DNA of 24,483 nt. Source: Azolla pinnata. Taxonomy: Eukaryota > Streptophyta > Polypodiopsida > Salviniales > Salviniaceae. The notes beneath the pieces were generated by a model, which did not search any database, had not been told where the DNA came from, and saw only the letters and a program-made list of their open reading frames with translations. The position numbers were made by a program, and so were the translations under genes. The stretch spans positions 1-24,483 of the forward strand of contig JBBBWG010008169.1 of NCBI GenBank assembly GCA_037176905.1, read 5' to 3'. Every line of letters begins with the position of its first letter. The first letter of the stretch is position 1. Shown piece by piece: positions 8,476 through 20,400 of this stretch.

Positions 8476-11400
8476 AACAAGCTACTCGGGGATTCCACAA
8501 GAATGATATTCTCATCGTCAGCGTCCGATTCATCGCTGGTATTACCGGATTTGGTTTTCTTCTTTCTCTGGTTATGCTCCTTACTTGTTCCTTTTTGGGC
8601 GCCACTCCCTCCACCCGTCTCGATCGTCACTGCACTAGAAGACATGTGCCGTCTCGGAACACGTATGTTAGGCATACTTGGTTGAGACACCATCGTGGTG
8701 CGACTATTAGCCTGCCATTTTTACATACAAGACAACAAAAACATATTATGTGCATAGAAGAAGGATCTGATTTTATTCGATGTAATCACACAAATGGAAG
8801 CTCTCCTTTTTACTTCGGAAAAACATTACCCTGCTTCCTATGTTTGTCGATGCCGCCAGATCTAAGGATTTGGCCGACATCCTCATAGAGGAGTTTAGCA
8901 GCTGCAATTCTGACGGTTTCCGAACATCTGGCCAGCGCAATAGGCCATCATGCTCGCAGCCGGGCCGAGGAACAAGACTCAATGAAGTGGAAGACATCAG
9001 CGAAGTCGAAGCTCTACGAAGAAGCGGCGGATGGAGTGCTGACATGTCGAAGAGTATCACACGGGATCGGGTTTCGACCTGGAAAGCAGGCTGTTCGTTG
9101 GATTTCCCTGATAGATAATAAAAAAAAGAAGCTAGAACATGAGTATGCAATTCCATGAGCCCCTCAATGCATTGCATGCACAACAACAATGTGATCGTAT
9201 AAATAAATAAATAAACAGTCACAACCTCGGAAAGAGTCGCCATTATTTGGCTTGAGAACACATGGAGCTATGAGGATCTCTTCTCCGCCTTCTTGCTTGA
9301 GAAATCCTTCCAAAAGGAGGCCAACTTGAGCAGGAAGGATATCTATTATTTCGCCCTGGAGATAGGTCCTCATGATTGACCTGTTCATGGCAAGCGCCCG
9401 TACCTCTTGCAAGGGTATTTCCTCGAATATTTCAGGAAGGATCACTCTCGCTAGACCCAGTGAACTCTCCTGCAGAGTTTCACCAGTAATTCATAAAGGA
9501 ACTGTGGTATCAAAAGCGCCAAGTGATGGAGTAGGATTCAAGTATATTAAGCAAAAGCATTTACCATCCAAAACAATTCTTCGACCTCAGGTCTTATGCG
9601 TAGGGCTGATAAAATTTGAGATGCTTCGATAAAGAAGCAATGCACCAAGGAATCTGCTGTCAAGTCACACAAGTAGGGCTTTCCGGTCAAAACTTCATAG
9701 AGTCCCAACGTACTACCATGTGAAAATGTTGGATGCAGCATAATTTTCCCCATTGACGACTTATTATTCCACTGGAAAAGGCAAAAGAAATTACAAGAGC
9801 ATTACTTTCAAATGTTGCATATGATATTTTGGAGCTACATAATACGAACATAAGCAGAAAGTATCTCATTTCACTTACTTTGACAACCCCATTTGCAATC
9901 AAATACACCCCATCTGGTCTGCTATTCTCCCTATATAAGAGACTAGCACGAAGCCTCATACTTTCTTTTGCTGATGCTTTAAGCGACTCCCGGATCTCTG
10001 CAGGTTGTATGGCTAGAAATGGATGACTCCTCAAGATTTCAGTGGTGGTTGGCATCTTTACTAGAGGAGGATTGCGCAAAAGCCTCTTCATATCTGCCTG
10101 ATAGGAAATATAACAAATGCTTCAGCATGTTGAATCCTGATGCTCAAAAATTCTCTTAAGCTAGCATAACTCACGTGCATGTGATCGATATCATCCCGAT
10201 ACTTCCATTCTATTCTATCTCAATTAATGTGTATTTTGAGCTTTCAGGGAAAACAAGGTACAACTAACACCACCAAAAAGACCACTTTCTGTCTCAGCTA
10301 TAAGGTGCTCTCAACTTTCAAAACCTGGGGGCTTTAGGGTACCATGCACTCAAAAATACATGCACTTTTTACCTGGGGGGAATGCTCATCCTAGACTTTT
10401 TACCTGAAGATGCATTTAGAAGGTACATTCGTCTCAATATACAGATGCACTATTGAATTTTTCCATTAGTACATCAAGGGACCAGAGGAAAGAAGGGAAG
10501 CTGGTTAATGTTTAATTATAATTATTGGCAGCTTACTGTATTTGACCCGTTAATATTAAAACCGGAAGAAGTAGAGAATGATTAATATGCAGTAGAGTTC
10601 AAACCTTTGTTTTGAAAAACCGACAATATTTCCATCGTGTTTAACTTACCAACTTATGGAAGATCACTCAACAATGAAGCAGGCAGTGTCCATAAACGAT
10701 TGGAAAAGCTAGACAGGTATGTTGACTGTTGTTTGTGGATATGCACAACACTTAGATTGAGATATACATTAAAAATGAAGCTCGTCTCCAACATATGCAT
10801 TGCCTCCTAGTTCAAACCTTTGATTGCAAGCCTTCAAGTAATGGTCATTGTATACCCATAATTAAAACCAAGTTTCTAGCTCAATCATAATTTCATGACA
10901 GATATGCAACATGGGACTTGATTCTTTCAACATGATGATGCTGTGCTGATGGTGGTAATGAGTCTGGTAGAATCTGTGAAGCGTTCATGAAGTGTTCTTT
11001 CGAGTTATAATATTCGAATAGAGAAAGATTTAGAATCACAAACCTGCACATGATCATGAAGATGCATTGTCTCTTTAGTTTCAAGCAAACCAACCCGCTC
11101 GAGTCCTCGAACGTACTCAATGAGATGGTTTAAGATAGCATTAGTCACTTGCTTGGTTTTTACTGCCCGAAGGACCTGGAATGTAATCCACATAAGTTCA
11201 TACTCCATTGAATACATCAGATAAAGTTCATCAGGAAGTAGCTACCTCAGGAAAAGTGAGTCGAACATCTTCAAGAAACGTCTTCGCAGCAGATTCTTCT
11301 GCTTCGCTCTCCCTGATGACCATGTCAGCTATAAGACTCTCACCTAGTAAATAAAATAAAATCCAACAGTAACATCACCTACGGGAATATTCTGGTGTTT

Positions 11401-14400
11401 TCCACAAACAGATGAGGTATTTCCTCGACTGAAATGCCTTAATAATGAAAAAATAGAGTCTGACAACAACATCATTGTCCAGAATCTCACTTGACAATAT
11501 CCATGCAACATGGAAGAATTAACCAACCATTCATGAATGGATACATTCTGGCATTCAGCGTAAACATTCTTCGATGAGGATTCTCTGTACATATATATTC
11601 ATGCAATCAGCTTGAAACTACAGAAATCCTGCACATTTTTTGGTATGCACTGTTTCAACCTGTGGCAGTGATTCTTCTTCATTAGGTGCATGTTGATCTC
11701 CCTTTGAAAATATGACTGACTATTTGCTAATAGCATGCAATTTATTATGCCATATTTCAAAGATTTGTTCTCCTTCCATTAGGATGATGTTCTGAATTGA
11801 GGTCAAAACCAATACTGACCAATAAATTCTCGCAGTTGCCGTCTAGCAATTCGATGAGCTCGCAAAAATGCAGCAGAAATGTAGCAACCAAGCTCCAAGC
11901 GTTCAACTACTAAAAGATTAACCATCTTCTTTGGAAGAATCTTTGAATTCCGCAGCCATAGATGTTTTAGATAACGTGGAAATTGTACATGTGGATTTAA
12001 TCCCTTCCAATCATCAAGGCCTTCATTCTTCATCACGAGATCAAGTGCTTCATCAACTGATTGCATGAGAATCAACGCAGATGTTTGAGTTATCCTTCGT
12101 TCTTCAAGCATTGTCCAATATGCAGCTTGCACACCTGTCGCTTCCAATATCCATTTGTTAATATAAAGTAAATTATCCATTACTAAGACTTTTACACCCA
12201 ATATAAAGAGGTAACCAACTCTGCATGCACAACAAATTTGAGAAGCTCAATTATTTCACAAGCGAATATTTTACCATTTAAAAGCCGCAAACGAGTATCC
12301 TGGAGTTGATTTCCATGCACTTCCACTACCGAGCTTTGGGTCACATGTGGATGGCTTGGAGGCTCTGTGGTGGCTAGGCAGCTTATGTACTTTGTGACAA
12401 TATGCCATTCGGCAGGCCCAAGTTCTTCATCTTCACCAAGATTTTCAAATGCTTCCACTGCCTTAAGATTCATTTCATATTTTGTGTATTCTAATATGCG
12501 TGCCTGATGGATGTAAAAAACCATAAACAATATCTCCATTAAAAAACTTCTCAATTGTTTAATATATTTGAATCACATTTCAACCTGATCAGCATCCCCT
12601 CGTTAAGGATTTGCAAACAGGCATGTCAACAGAAAGAAGATTCAATGTCTGAAAGTCTAAGAAAAATGATGGATTCACCTTTACTTCTGAGGTTATCTGC
12701 AACTTCAGAAACTGTAGCAAAAATTGAGCAGTAGATCCGTTGATTATTAATGTTAAAAACACCACGCCTCCAGTCAAGAAGACAAACTAGATAAAAATAA
12801 GCAATTATCAGTTACTGATTCGGTACAATAATCACTCAATTAAACAACCGTTATTCTGTACATATTCAATATTTGGTTTCAAGTAATTGGTGCTGCCCGT
12901 GAGCTTGTCTATGCATTCAATTCACAGACTTCATGCAAATTTTGCTTGAAACGCAGAAACTTCCCATCTTGTAGCAATCAGTACAAAAACTTGTAGATGA
13001 ATTCAAGATAAATAAAGGGGCATCTATAGGATAAATATTCTTCTGTGGTTGACATGACATACATTATGAGCCATTACCTATACTATCAATGGAAAGCCTG
13101 CTTGCATATCTTGAACATGGTAGATTTGCAAACCTTTTTTTTATGGGAATATCCTGTCATTAGTATTAGTGTGAGGATAGGACAACATCACGGCCTTGAT
13201 GATAAGGACCCCTTGCCTGTAAAGAATTCTCTTTAAGCACTTAGAAGGCGGCTGGGAAGGGAGGCCCATCATATACAATAGCATTGAAGGGTAATCTTTC
13301 CATAAATTTCCCACCTAACTTCTTAAAGAGAAGGCGGAAAGAGGAAACGTGGGGTTATATAATATGTTTGGGAGCAACAAACAACAAAAAGAAGATACGT
13401 GAATATGTAAACTGCACGTGCAAAGGGTTAAAGGTACAGAAAACCTCTGCCTAAAAACGATTTCCATGATGAAGCATCAATGACGGAAAGATCTCCAAGG
13501 TGAGGAGGACATAGTTTGGCATGGCCTATGTGTAAGAAAACTTGTTACTCATTACCAGATTTGCTGCAAGTTTGACAAGTACTATTCGAAATAATTGAAT
13601 ATGGTGGTGGTGTCTTCAAAGAGACTTCAACACAAATACGTTTACTAATTTACTACTAATCATTTTTTTAAGAAAATGGCTTTTACTAGAAATCAAAACA
13701 AATTGTAAGTTCAAATTGAAAAACGCCATCCTACAGTCAACACATTTGGAGTCATGTTGGCTAGTGAAATTGTAAAAAGTATCTTGCATGCATGAGAGAA
13801 AACAAAAAAAGAGAAGGCTAAAGAGGAAGTGAAGGCAGGGGAGGAAGAGAATGCTTAAACTATATTAGTATGGCCTCTTGCATCACAGCGAGGAGCTATG
13901 CTCATTAATCAGTTTTACTTCTGTAATCTACTTAGCCAGATTATATTAGAAACGCTGAAAATATCTTCAGAGTTATTGGGTGTGTAGAGAAAGACACCAA
14001 ACAGTATAGACAGGGGAAACATGTGCATGACATGGAACCTTATGGAGATATTTCTGAAATGAACTAAGCTTCGGGAGGAGGGAAAAAGTACTAAGAATAT
14101 AGAAAATTCATAATGCTAGAATGTTCTTGGATTTGTACATTTTTCCTTTCCAGAAATAAGAATTTACTGGGTTTGGTGAGTTGATTGAGATGAATGGCCA
14201 GGTGACCAGAAATGTTTGATGGTTACATAGCGATTGCTGTTACAGTTCAAAAAAAATTTCAATTTCATTTTTATCAACCTTGAGTTAGATGGGTGGCACA
14301 TTGAGTTATCCATATGTTTTTACCCTCTATGAGAAGGGCAGGCTTTTCTTCATGTTTTAGATTAGAAAAAAGAATAGAAGTAACGTGAAACAGATGCCAT

Positions 14401-17400
14401 TAAATGGTAGAAAATCTAAAAACGTCATGATTTCATTTAGCATGTCATTATTATAGACTTTGTATGACACAATCATAAACTGGCATCAGCAAAATAATTC
14501 AAGAACAAAAGACAGAATTAGAGCTTATGGGTTCATTTGAAGTCACCAAGGCATACCCTCGCTCTTGTTCTGTTTGAAAGAATGAGATTCCCAGATGAAT
14601 CGGTAGTATCAGTTGCCTAACCAAAAAAAGCACCCAACAAGTTAAGTTAGCACTTGTCAATTATTTTGTGAACGAATAGAAATGACAAATTCAAACACAA
14701 CTAATGTAAAAAGTAGATCAGGAGTTATAATGGCACAGCCATAGCTATGGGTTCATTGGTTTGATGAAATTCTAGGCATTATTCCATGAGGAAGACAATT
14801 GAGTACATAATCTACTTCAAGCCAACAGAAAAGAATTTATTAACTCACATAAACTGACAACGATAATGACAAAGCCACAGCTCCTCTAAGACCGCTCCAT
14901 GTAAGCATTGATGCCTCTTTCCAGGTCAGACCGTAGCCAAAATATCGTAGCCCAGGAAGGAGTGTCACTACGACAATAGCCCGTGAAACCTGGAGAAACA
15001 AGTAAAGCAGGAAAAGGTAACCCCAGTCTTGACCTGTAAAGCATATTATCACAAAATCAGGTGTATTAACTTCAAAGTTCCATATTCCTAGAACAGGCAT
15101 TACATTGCCTACGTTTCACAATCTATGCACTACATTTACTCTCCTCTCTCACTATCGATTCCTGAACTCAACACAAAATTCAAAAGAAAATATATTCTTC
15201 ACCTTCAATATAATTGCTATTTTTAAGCATGCTCTCTGCAATCACGACACCACTGCCAGAGAAGTTCAATGATTAAGATTTCTGTTTGTAAACCAAGTAA
15301 CTCCAAAGACAAGTATTAATATGTGTTGAACCTCAATATAAAGATCAAGGTATTTGCAATGTAGGCCACCAGCTCCCTATGCAACACATTTTGAAACAAA
15401 GAAAAGCAACACAACGTCAAGAAAGCAAACTGTATGAAAGAGTTTACCTCCCGCTGCAACGTAGTTTAGGAAAAATAATAAATTCAAGACTGCAGAAATT
15501 CAATCTATTTTCACTCAAGTAATTCTTTCTATGCTCCATATTCTTCCTCTGTCGTTTAGAAATTCTTTCCTTGCTTCTTTCTTTCTGAAAACCCAAAATT
15601 ATACTGGATTCAAAGAATCTAAAGTTAGCCCATCCTAACTAATTAGATAGAATTTCAGTTCCTGCAATGAATTATCATATTTTTCCTGTATCGTATAGTT
15701 CAGATATCTTTCTTTCTTTCTAAAACTCAAAAGATAGATTGGATTCAGAGAATCTAGAACTAGTTCAACTAGAGTTTCAGTCCCTTCAGATGACTTCAGG
15801 ATGGTCAGTTTATTAACATACAAATACATAGGAAGTATATTAATAAGGGTTTTTCAGGATGGTAGCTTATTATAATTGTTGAACTAGAATTCGTGATCAT
15901 AATCAAACATGAAATGGGAAGTACCAAAAAATGTGCATGCTCTCTTGAGTCTCTCCTTTGAATGCTGCCCTTGCGAAAACTGCAAAAAAGCTGTAAGAGA
16001 GACACATTTAATGTATAATCTAAATAAGAAAAATCCATTCACACCTTAGAAATAAAATTAGATCTTACATCCCAACCGCCATGACAGCCAAAACACCAGA
16101 TACACTCGCTTCATCTTCTGCCTGAGCACAAATAAAACATACTTACTAGGATATGTGGGTCCTGATCTTATATATATGGTACCTTCAATTTTTGAAAATA
16201 CTGAGATTTTTTCACTTCAGTCAGCAGTTATAAGTTTCACATAGGAATCAATGTAACAACGTTAACTTTTAAGTCGTTTATAAAGAAGAATAAAAAACCA
16301 AAGATATATTGGATAAATTTCGAAGGTAAACATTCATTATGCCAAGTTCACAAGCATGTACTAGTAAGACAATATATGTTCAACCAAATTTGTGTCAATA
16401 GATATAACCAGGTATAGTTAGGGGAATCCAGGTTAAAGAAGAGGAACATATTGTCACCCTAGCTTGCTTCATCTACATTTGGACAGTGTAAATGGCACAT
16501 GCTATCCACCAGCCATGTGAGACCCAGATTAGGACTCCTTCAGGAAATTTGAAGATATTGAGACTTGTTAATGCCTTACATGAACCGGTCAAACCAATTG
16601 ATCAATTTCTGCTGCAAACTCCTTTAACTCTCTGAGCATATCATATTAGTTGCTCACCACCCTCTACATCAGACATTTGGAATATTATGTGAGCTCAGTG
16701 TGTCATTCCAGAAAGAAACAATATCCATGATGTTGCAATAACTAGATAGAACTAAACACACACCCAAGTGGAATGAGAGAAAAAAACAGGAGCAAGAACA
16801 TTTAACAGTTAGCTCAAACACTTCCTTGCCTCTCGCCTACCATGTGAAGCAAATTGTATGGCTGCGAACCATTGTACATCTACTCTGTGGTGATGGATAT
16901 CTTGCTTAGATAATCTCACCAATAAGGGGGCAGTCATTATCATTATCTTCACGTTCAAATTTCCGTCTCTCTTCATTCAAGGTTGACCATGCAACCGAAG
17001 CCCATGAGAACACAACTGTCTACAAAGCAAGGCATAATCTGTAAAAGTCTACCCCACACATGTTGCGCCTACAAACATCACAGAATGGGGATAAAATGGC
17101 AATACACTCCACCAGAATGGTTATTTCCACCATTCTTTCCATCACTAGTGCCAGGAATGATTATGCTGGGACATTGTAAGATCCATACTTGGAATCTTCT
17201 AGATTAACTAATGCTATGTATTTCAATCACCAGATTTCACCATCTTCTACCTGATAGAAAACTATTTTCTTAAACTGTTAGCGGCAACAAGTATGAGAGC
17301 AGTACACTTCTGAGAGAATACGTAGAGATTGCTAAACCATCTGCTAATCGACGGATTATGCTGGGATAGCTAGTTTTCACAAATGTGGAGGATAGTTGCT

Positions 17401-20400
17401 AAAGATACCAGCCGCTAATTGATTGCATGAGAAAACTAATTTCAGATGGTCAAAAATGATTGATACAATCCATTATTCTATCTAAAGTAGACATGAAAAC
17501 CCAGAAACGGAGCAGCACTGATATGCAAAAATAGACATCGTAATATGGAAAACCATGATCATACAGACAACTTATTTTGTAACTAGTGCACAAAAACACA
17601 CATTACACATTAAAAGTTTTGGAAGCTCCCAGGTAATAAATGCATCAACATCCACGTTAATATTTTTCGAAGCTCCCATACATGACAACTAACCTAATGA
17701 TGCCAACAAATGAGAAGATGAATAGAAACCTATAGGTACAAGCGCATTAAGACAAAAAAGTAGATTTTGCTTTTCCAGCTTGGTTGAATGTCTTAGATAA
17801 CATATATGCCAAATCTTAGATTATAGCTTTGGAAGCTATTGTTCATATGACCCATTAATTTTCTTTATTCGGCTACATATATCATGCTTAGCAGTGGGAA
17901 AGTTGTTATATACTTAACTACAGTAGCTGGGCTAGGAAATGCTTAGTTATGCTTTCACTCACACTCCTCGTATCAAAGCATACAGATGATAAGTGTCATC
18001 ATGTTACTTAATACTTTATTCGAGATGATTGGATGTGGTAATAAGTGGGAGCTGCTTTATTACCTCGTTATTTCAAGTACCAACCACAGAAAATCAAACG
18101 TGCTCTCGGCTGGCAAGAAAAGATTTTGGTTGCATCATTGTTAATTTGTTCATGTTTCATCTCAAAAGATGGACGCTGCAAGATATATATTTCCAAAGAG
18201 AGAATGCTTATCACAAAAGTCATCTACTGAATGCAGATTATGCATGTTCAATCATAGATGGGAGATCGATATTACAGTATTGTATGTTATTGGGGAAATC
18301 TAATGGCATGGAGAAGTAGAATGTACCCAAGGTCAAAGGCTGGATCCGACTATTGGGCAATAGCACTAGAAATATATGAACTTTTATGGATAAATGGGAA
18401 GGAACTACGCAGCTCTACTACTACATCTATAAATCTCCAATCAACACAGCACATAATCCTGTTCAAAATGATCAAACAAAACACAGAGAGGTGGACTTAA
18501 GAATGAAAAGGAATCAAACATTTCAAACCATATTATCCAAGCTGGGAACAGAAAACACATACTCATCAACTTAAGTGGGTGTGTTACAGCTAGGTATCAG
18601 AAAATGAGGGAAGACATCTATATATAAACAAACAATTAACGGTTCCGTTTTTTTTCGAAAACCCATTGGGGGATGCAGAGCCACTCTTGGCCATTATAAC
18701 CCGGCAGTCGAGTTACTTCCCTTGATTCAATGATCCCTTCTTTAAGATTACATCTTCAGAATGCATAGTGTGTAGCTCACAAGATTATCCAGTAGTTATA
18801 CCAATAATGTAATCCACTATTCAATCTGATGGACCATATGGCATCTTGAAATGCTAAATATATTATCTTCCTTTCCTACTCTCTTCTATCACTAAAGCTG
18901 CAATAACCAGGTGAGCATTTTCTTCATCATAATGATAAAACAAAATAGTGCAATCATACGAGCATTCTGTATAGTCTCCGGGAATGGTAAATGGCACATA
19001 TCTACACCTACAGATGAGTCATATCACCTCTCCGTCAATGATATCACAGCCTAACTGAGCAATGCAACTGATAAAAACATAGACAGATAAATAGCTGAAA
19101 CACACCTACAAGAGAGAACGTGTACAGCTGAAAGAAACAGACTTTGTACACCTTAACTACTTCTACAAGAAAACAAACATATTAAACTAGATAGGATAAT
19201 TCCCAATTATTATTGATCATTAAATAGAGTGGACCACATACAGTGTAGTAAGCAATGTAGCTTGCCGTCAATGTAAGTGTTATCTCTATCACAGTGTCAT
19301 TGAAGACTAATCCCAACCATAGAACTGATATAATACCAAAAGCGAGACCTATAGCGACTCTACAAAAAAATAATAATAAAGACCGAGACAATAATCAGCA
19401 TCACAAACAATAGAAAATATAGGAGCTCTGATGTGAACATAGAGAGACCACATTTACCCTCCGAAAGCAACTCTTGACAGAAATGATATGACAGTAATGG
19501 CTGAGAAGCTTTCACCAAGTACCAGCTTCAGGAACAGACGATAAATCACTATCGCAGTTCTGCATGGATTCAAACGTTAATAAGCTTATCCACAAGATTC
19601 TCAATGCTATATGATCACATTAATTGTACTATTTTGCTAGCAGTGTATGTATAGTTAAGTAGAATTATAATGATCCCCACCCATCATTCATTAAAGACTC
19701 TCCTTCTATTAATGTGTTCAGCTTTTTACTTGCACCAAGCTCCTTTAGAAGTGCCACAACTGCAACTGGATCTGTGGCACTCAGCAATCCTCCTAACAAC
19801 AATGATGTGCTCCAGCTCCACTGGTAAGGAAAGATATACTGAAGAAACATACCCCAAATTTAGCAAAAATCATTAAAATATCAAAAGAAGACATATTATA
19901 ATTTGTTTTTCTAAATTGTTTAAATGAAACTGAATGAGATTACGATTCTTTAGAGCTTGTAAAGTTTGAAACCAGAATTTCTGAAAAATGATAAAAATAA
20001 AAAGAAATATGAAAAAACTTGATGATAGATATGATTCTTCATATTTATCATAGATTGTAATAAACCATCACCTGAAGAGCATTACAATTACATAGCTATA
20101 TCTTTACACATAAATTAAAACAACAACTGGCATTTCTTTCTGCATGATCTATGGATCCTTCCCATTGCAGTCATTTAAAAATATTTCTGTAGTAGATGTA
20201 TGACATGTATTGAGAGTTTAACCATTTAGTTATAAAAAACTTTGTAACACTTGCAGTCAAATCCACTTACATCTGAAATTTCGTATCCCTTCATTACAAG
20301 AAAAGATCATACCATCTCCAATTACTATGATATTTAATAGATTGCAATGTGTTTTTTTCTGCTATAGACAACATAAATATGCAAGAAGAAAATACAATTT

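Larger units (their letters stand above)
8445..12503 (-). other. SOS1: SOS1 exons 15-23: cytosolic regulatory domain
   Basis: Exon map in transcript order: 12503-12275, 12134-11820, 11343-11246, 11175-11044, 10097-9879, 9771-9565, 9469-9226, 9107-8830 and 8711-8445, coding residues 441-1102. Landmarks are ILEYTKYEM and DEELGPAEW (exon 15), ILMQSVDEALDLV and CYISAAFLRAHRIARRQL (exon 16), LRAVKTKQVTNAILNHL (exon 18), LLRNPPLVKMP and GVYLIANGVVK (exon 19), STLGLYEVLTGKPYLCDL (exon 20), VGLLLEGFLKQ (exon 21), QVETRSRVILFD and LLRWPD (exon 22), and the acidic C-terminus (exon 23). The family's autoinhibitory region lies in this tail. Confidence 0.88.

Noticed and set aside
8457-8888. A 143-codon + strand frame opposite the last SOS1 exons
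   Set aside because: It is antisense to exons 22 and 23, which have phase, splice and homology support on the - strand.
13228-13331. A 10-bp inverted repeat about 84 bp apart in SOS1 intron 13, considered as MITE ends
   Set aside because: The arms are short, there is no target-site duplication at the edges, and the interior has no known element.
15452-15463. A possible 6-nt micro-exon (AG, CGGGAG, GT) in SOS1 intron 9
   Set aside because: The direct junction of 15925 to 15376 restores the conserved tryptophan codon and FWELVAYI. An insertion is not needed and would disturb the alignment.
18029-18319. A 96-codon + strand open frame inside SOS1 intron 7
   Set aside because: It is AT-rich with no recognisable motif, no splice partner and overlapping alternative frames of similar length, as expected by chance.
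18640-18740. A GC-richer patch in SOS1 intron 7, considered as a transposon or SINE remnant
   Set aside because: No A- and B-box pair, poly(A) end, terminal repeats or target duplication could be seen. A repeat-library search is needed to decide.
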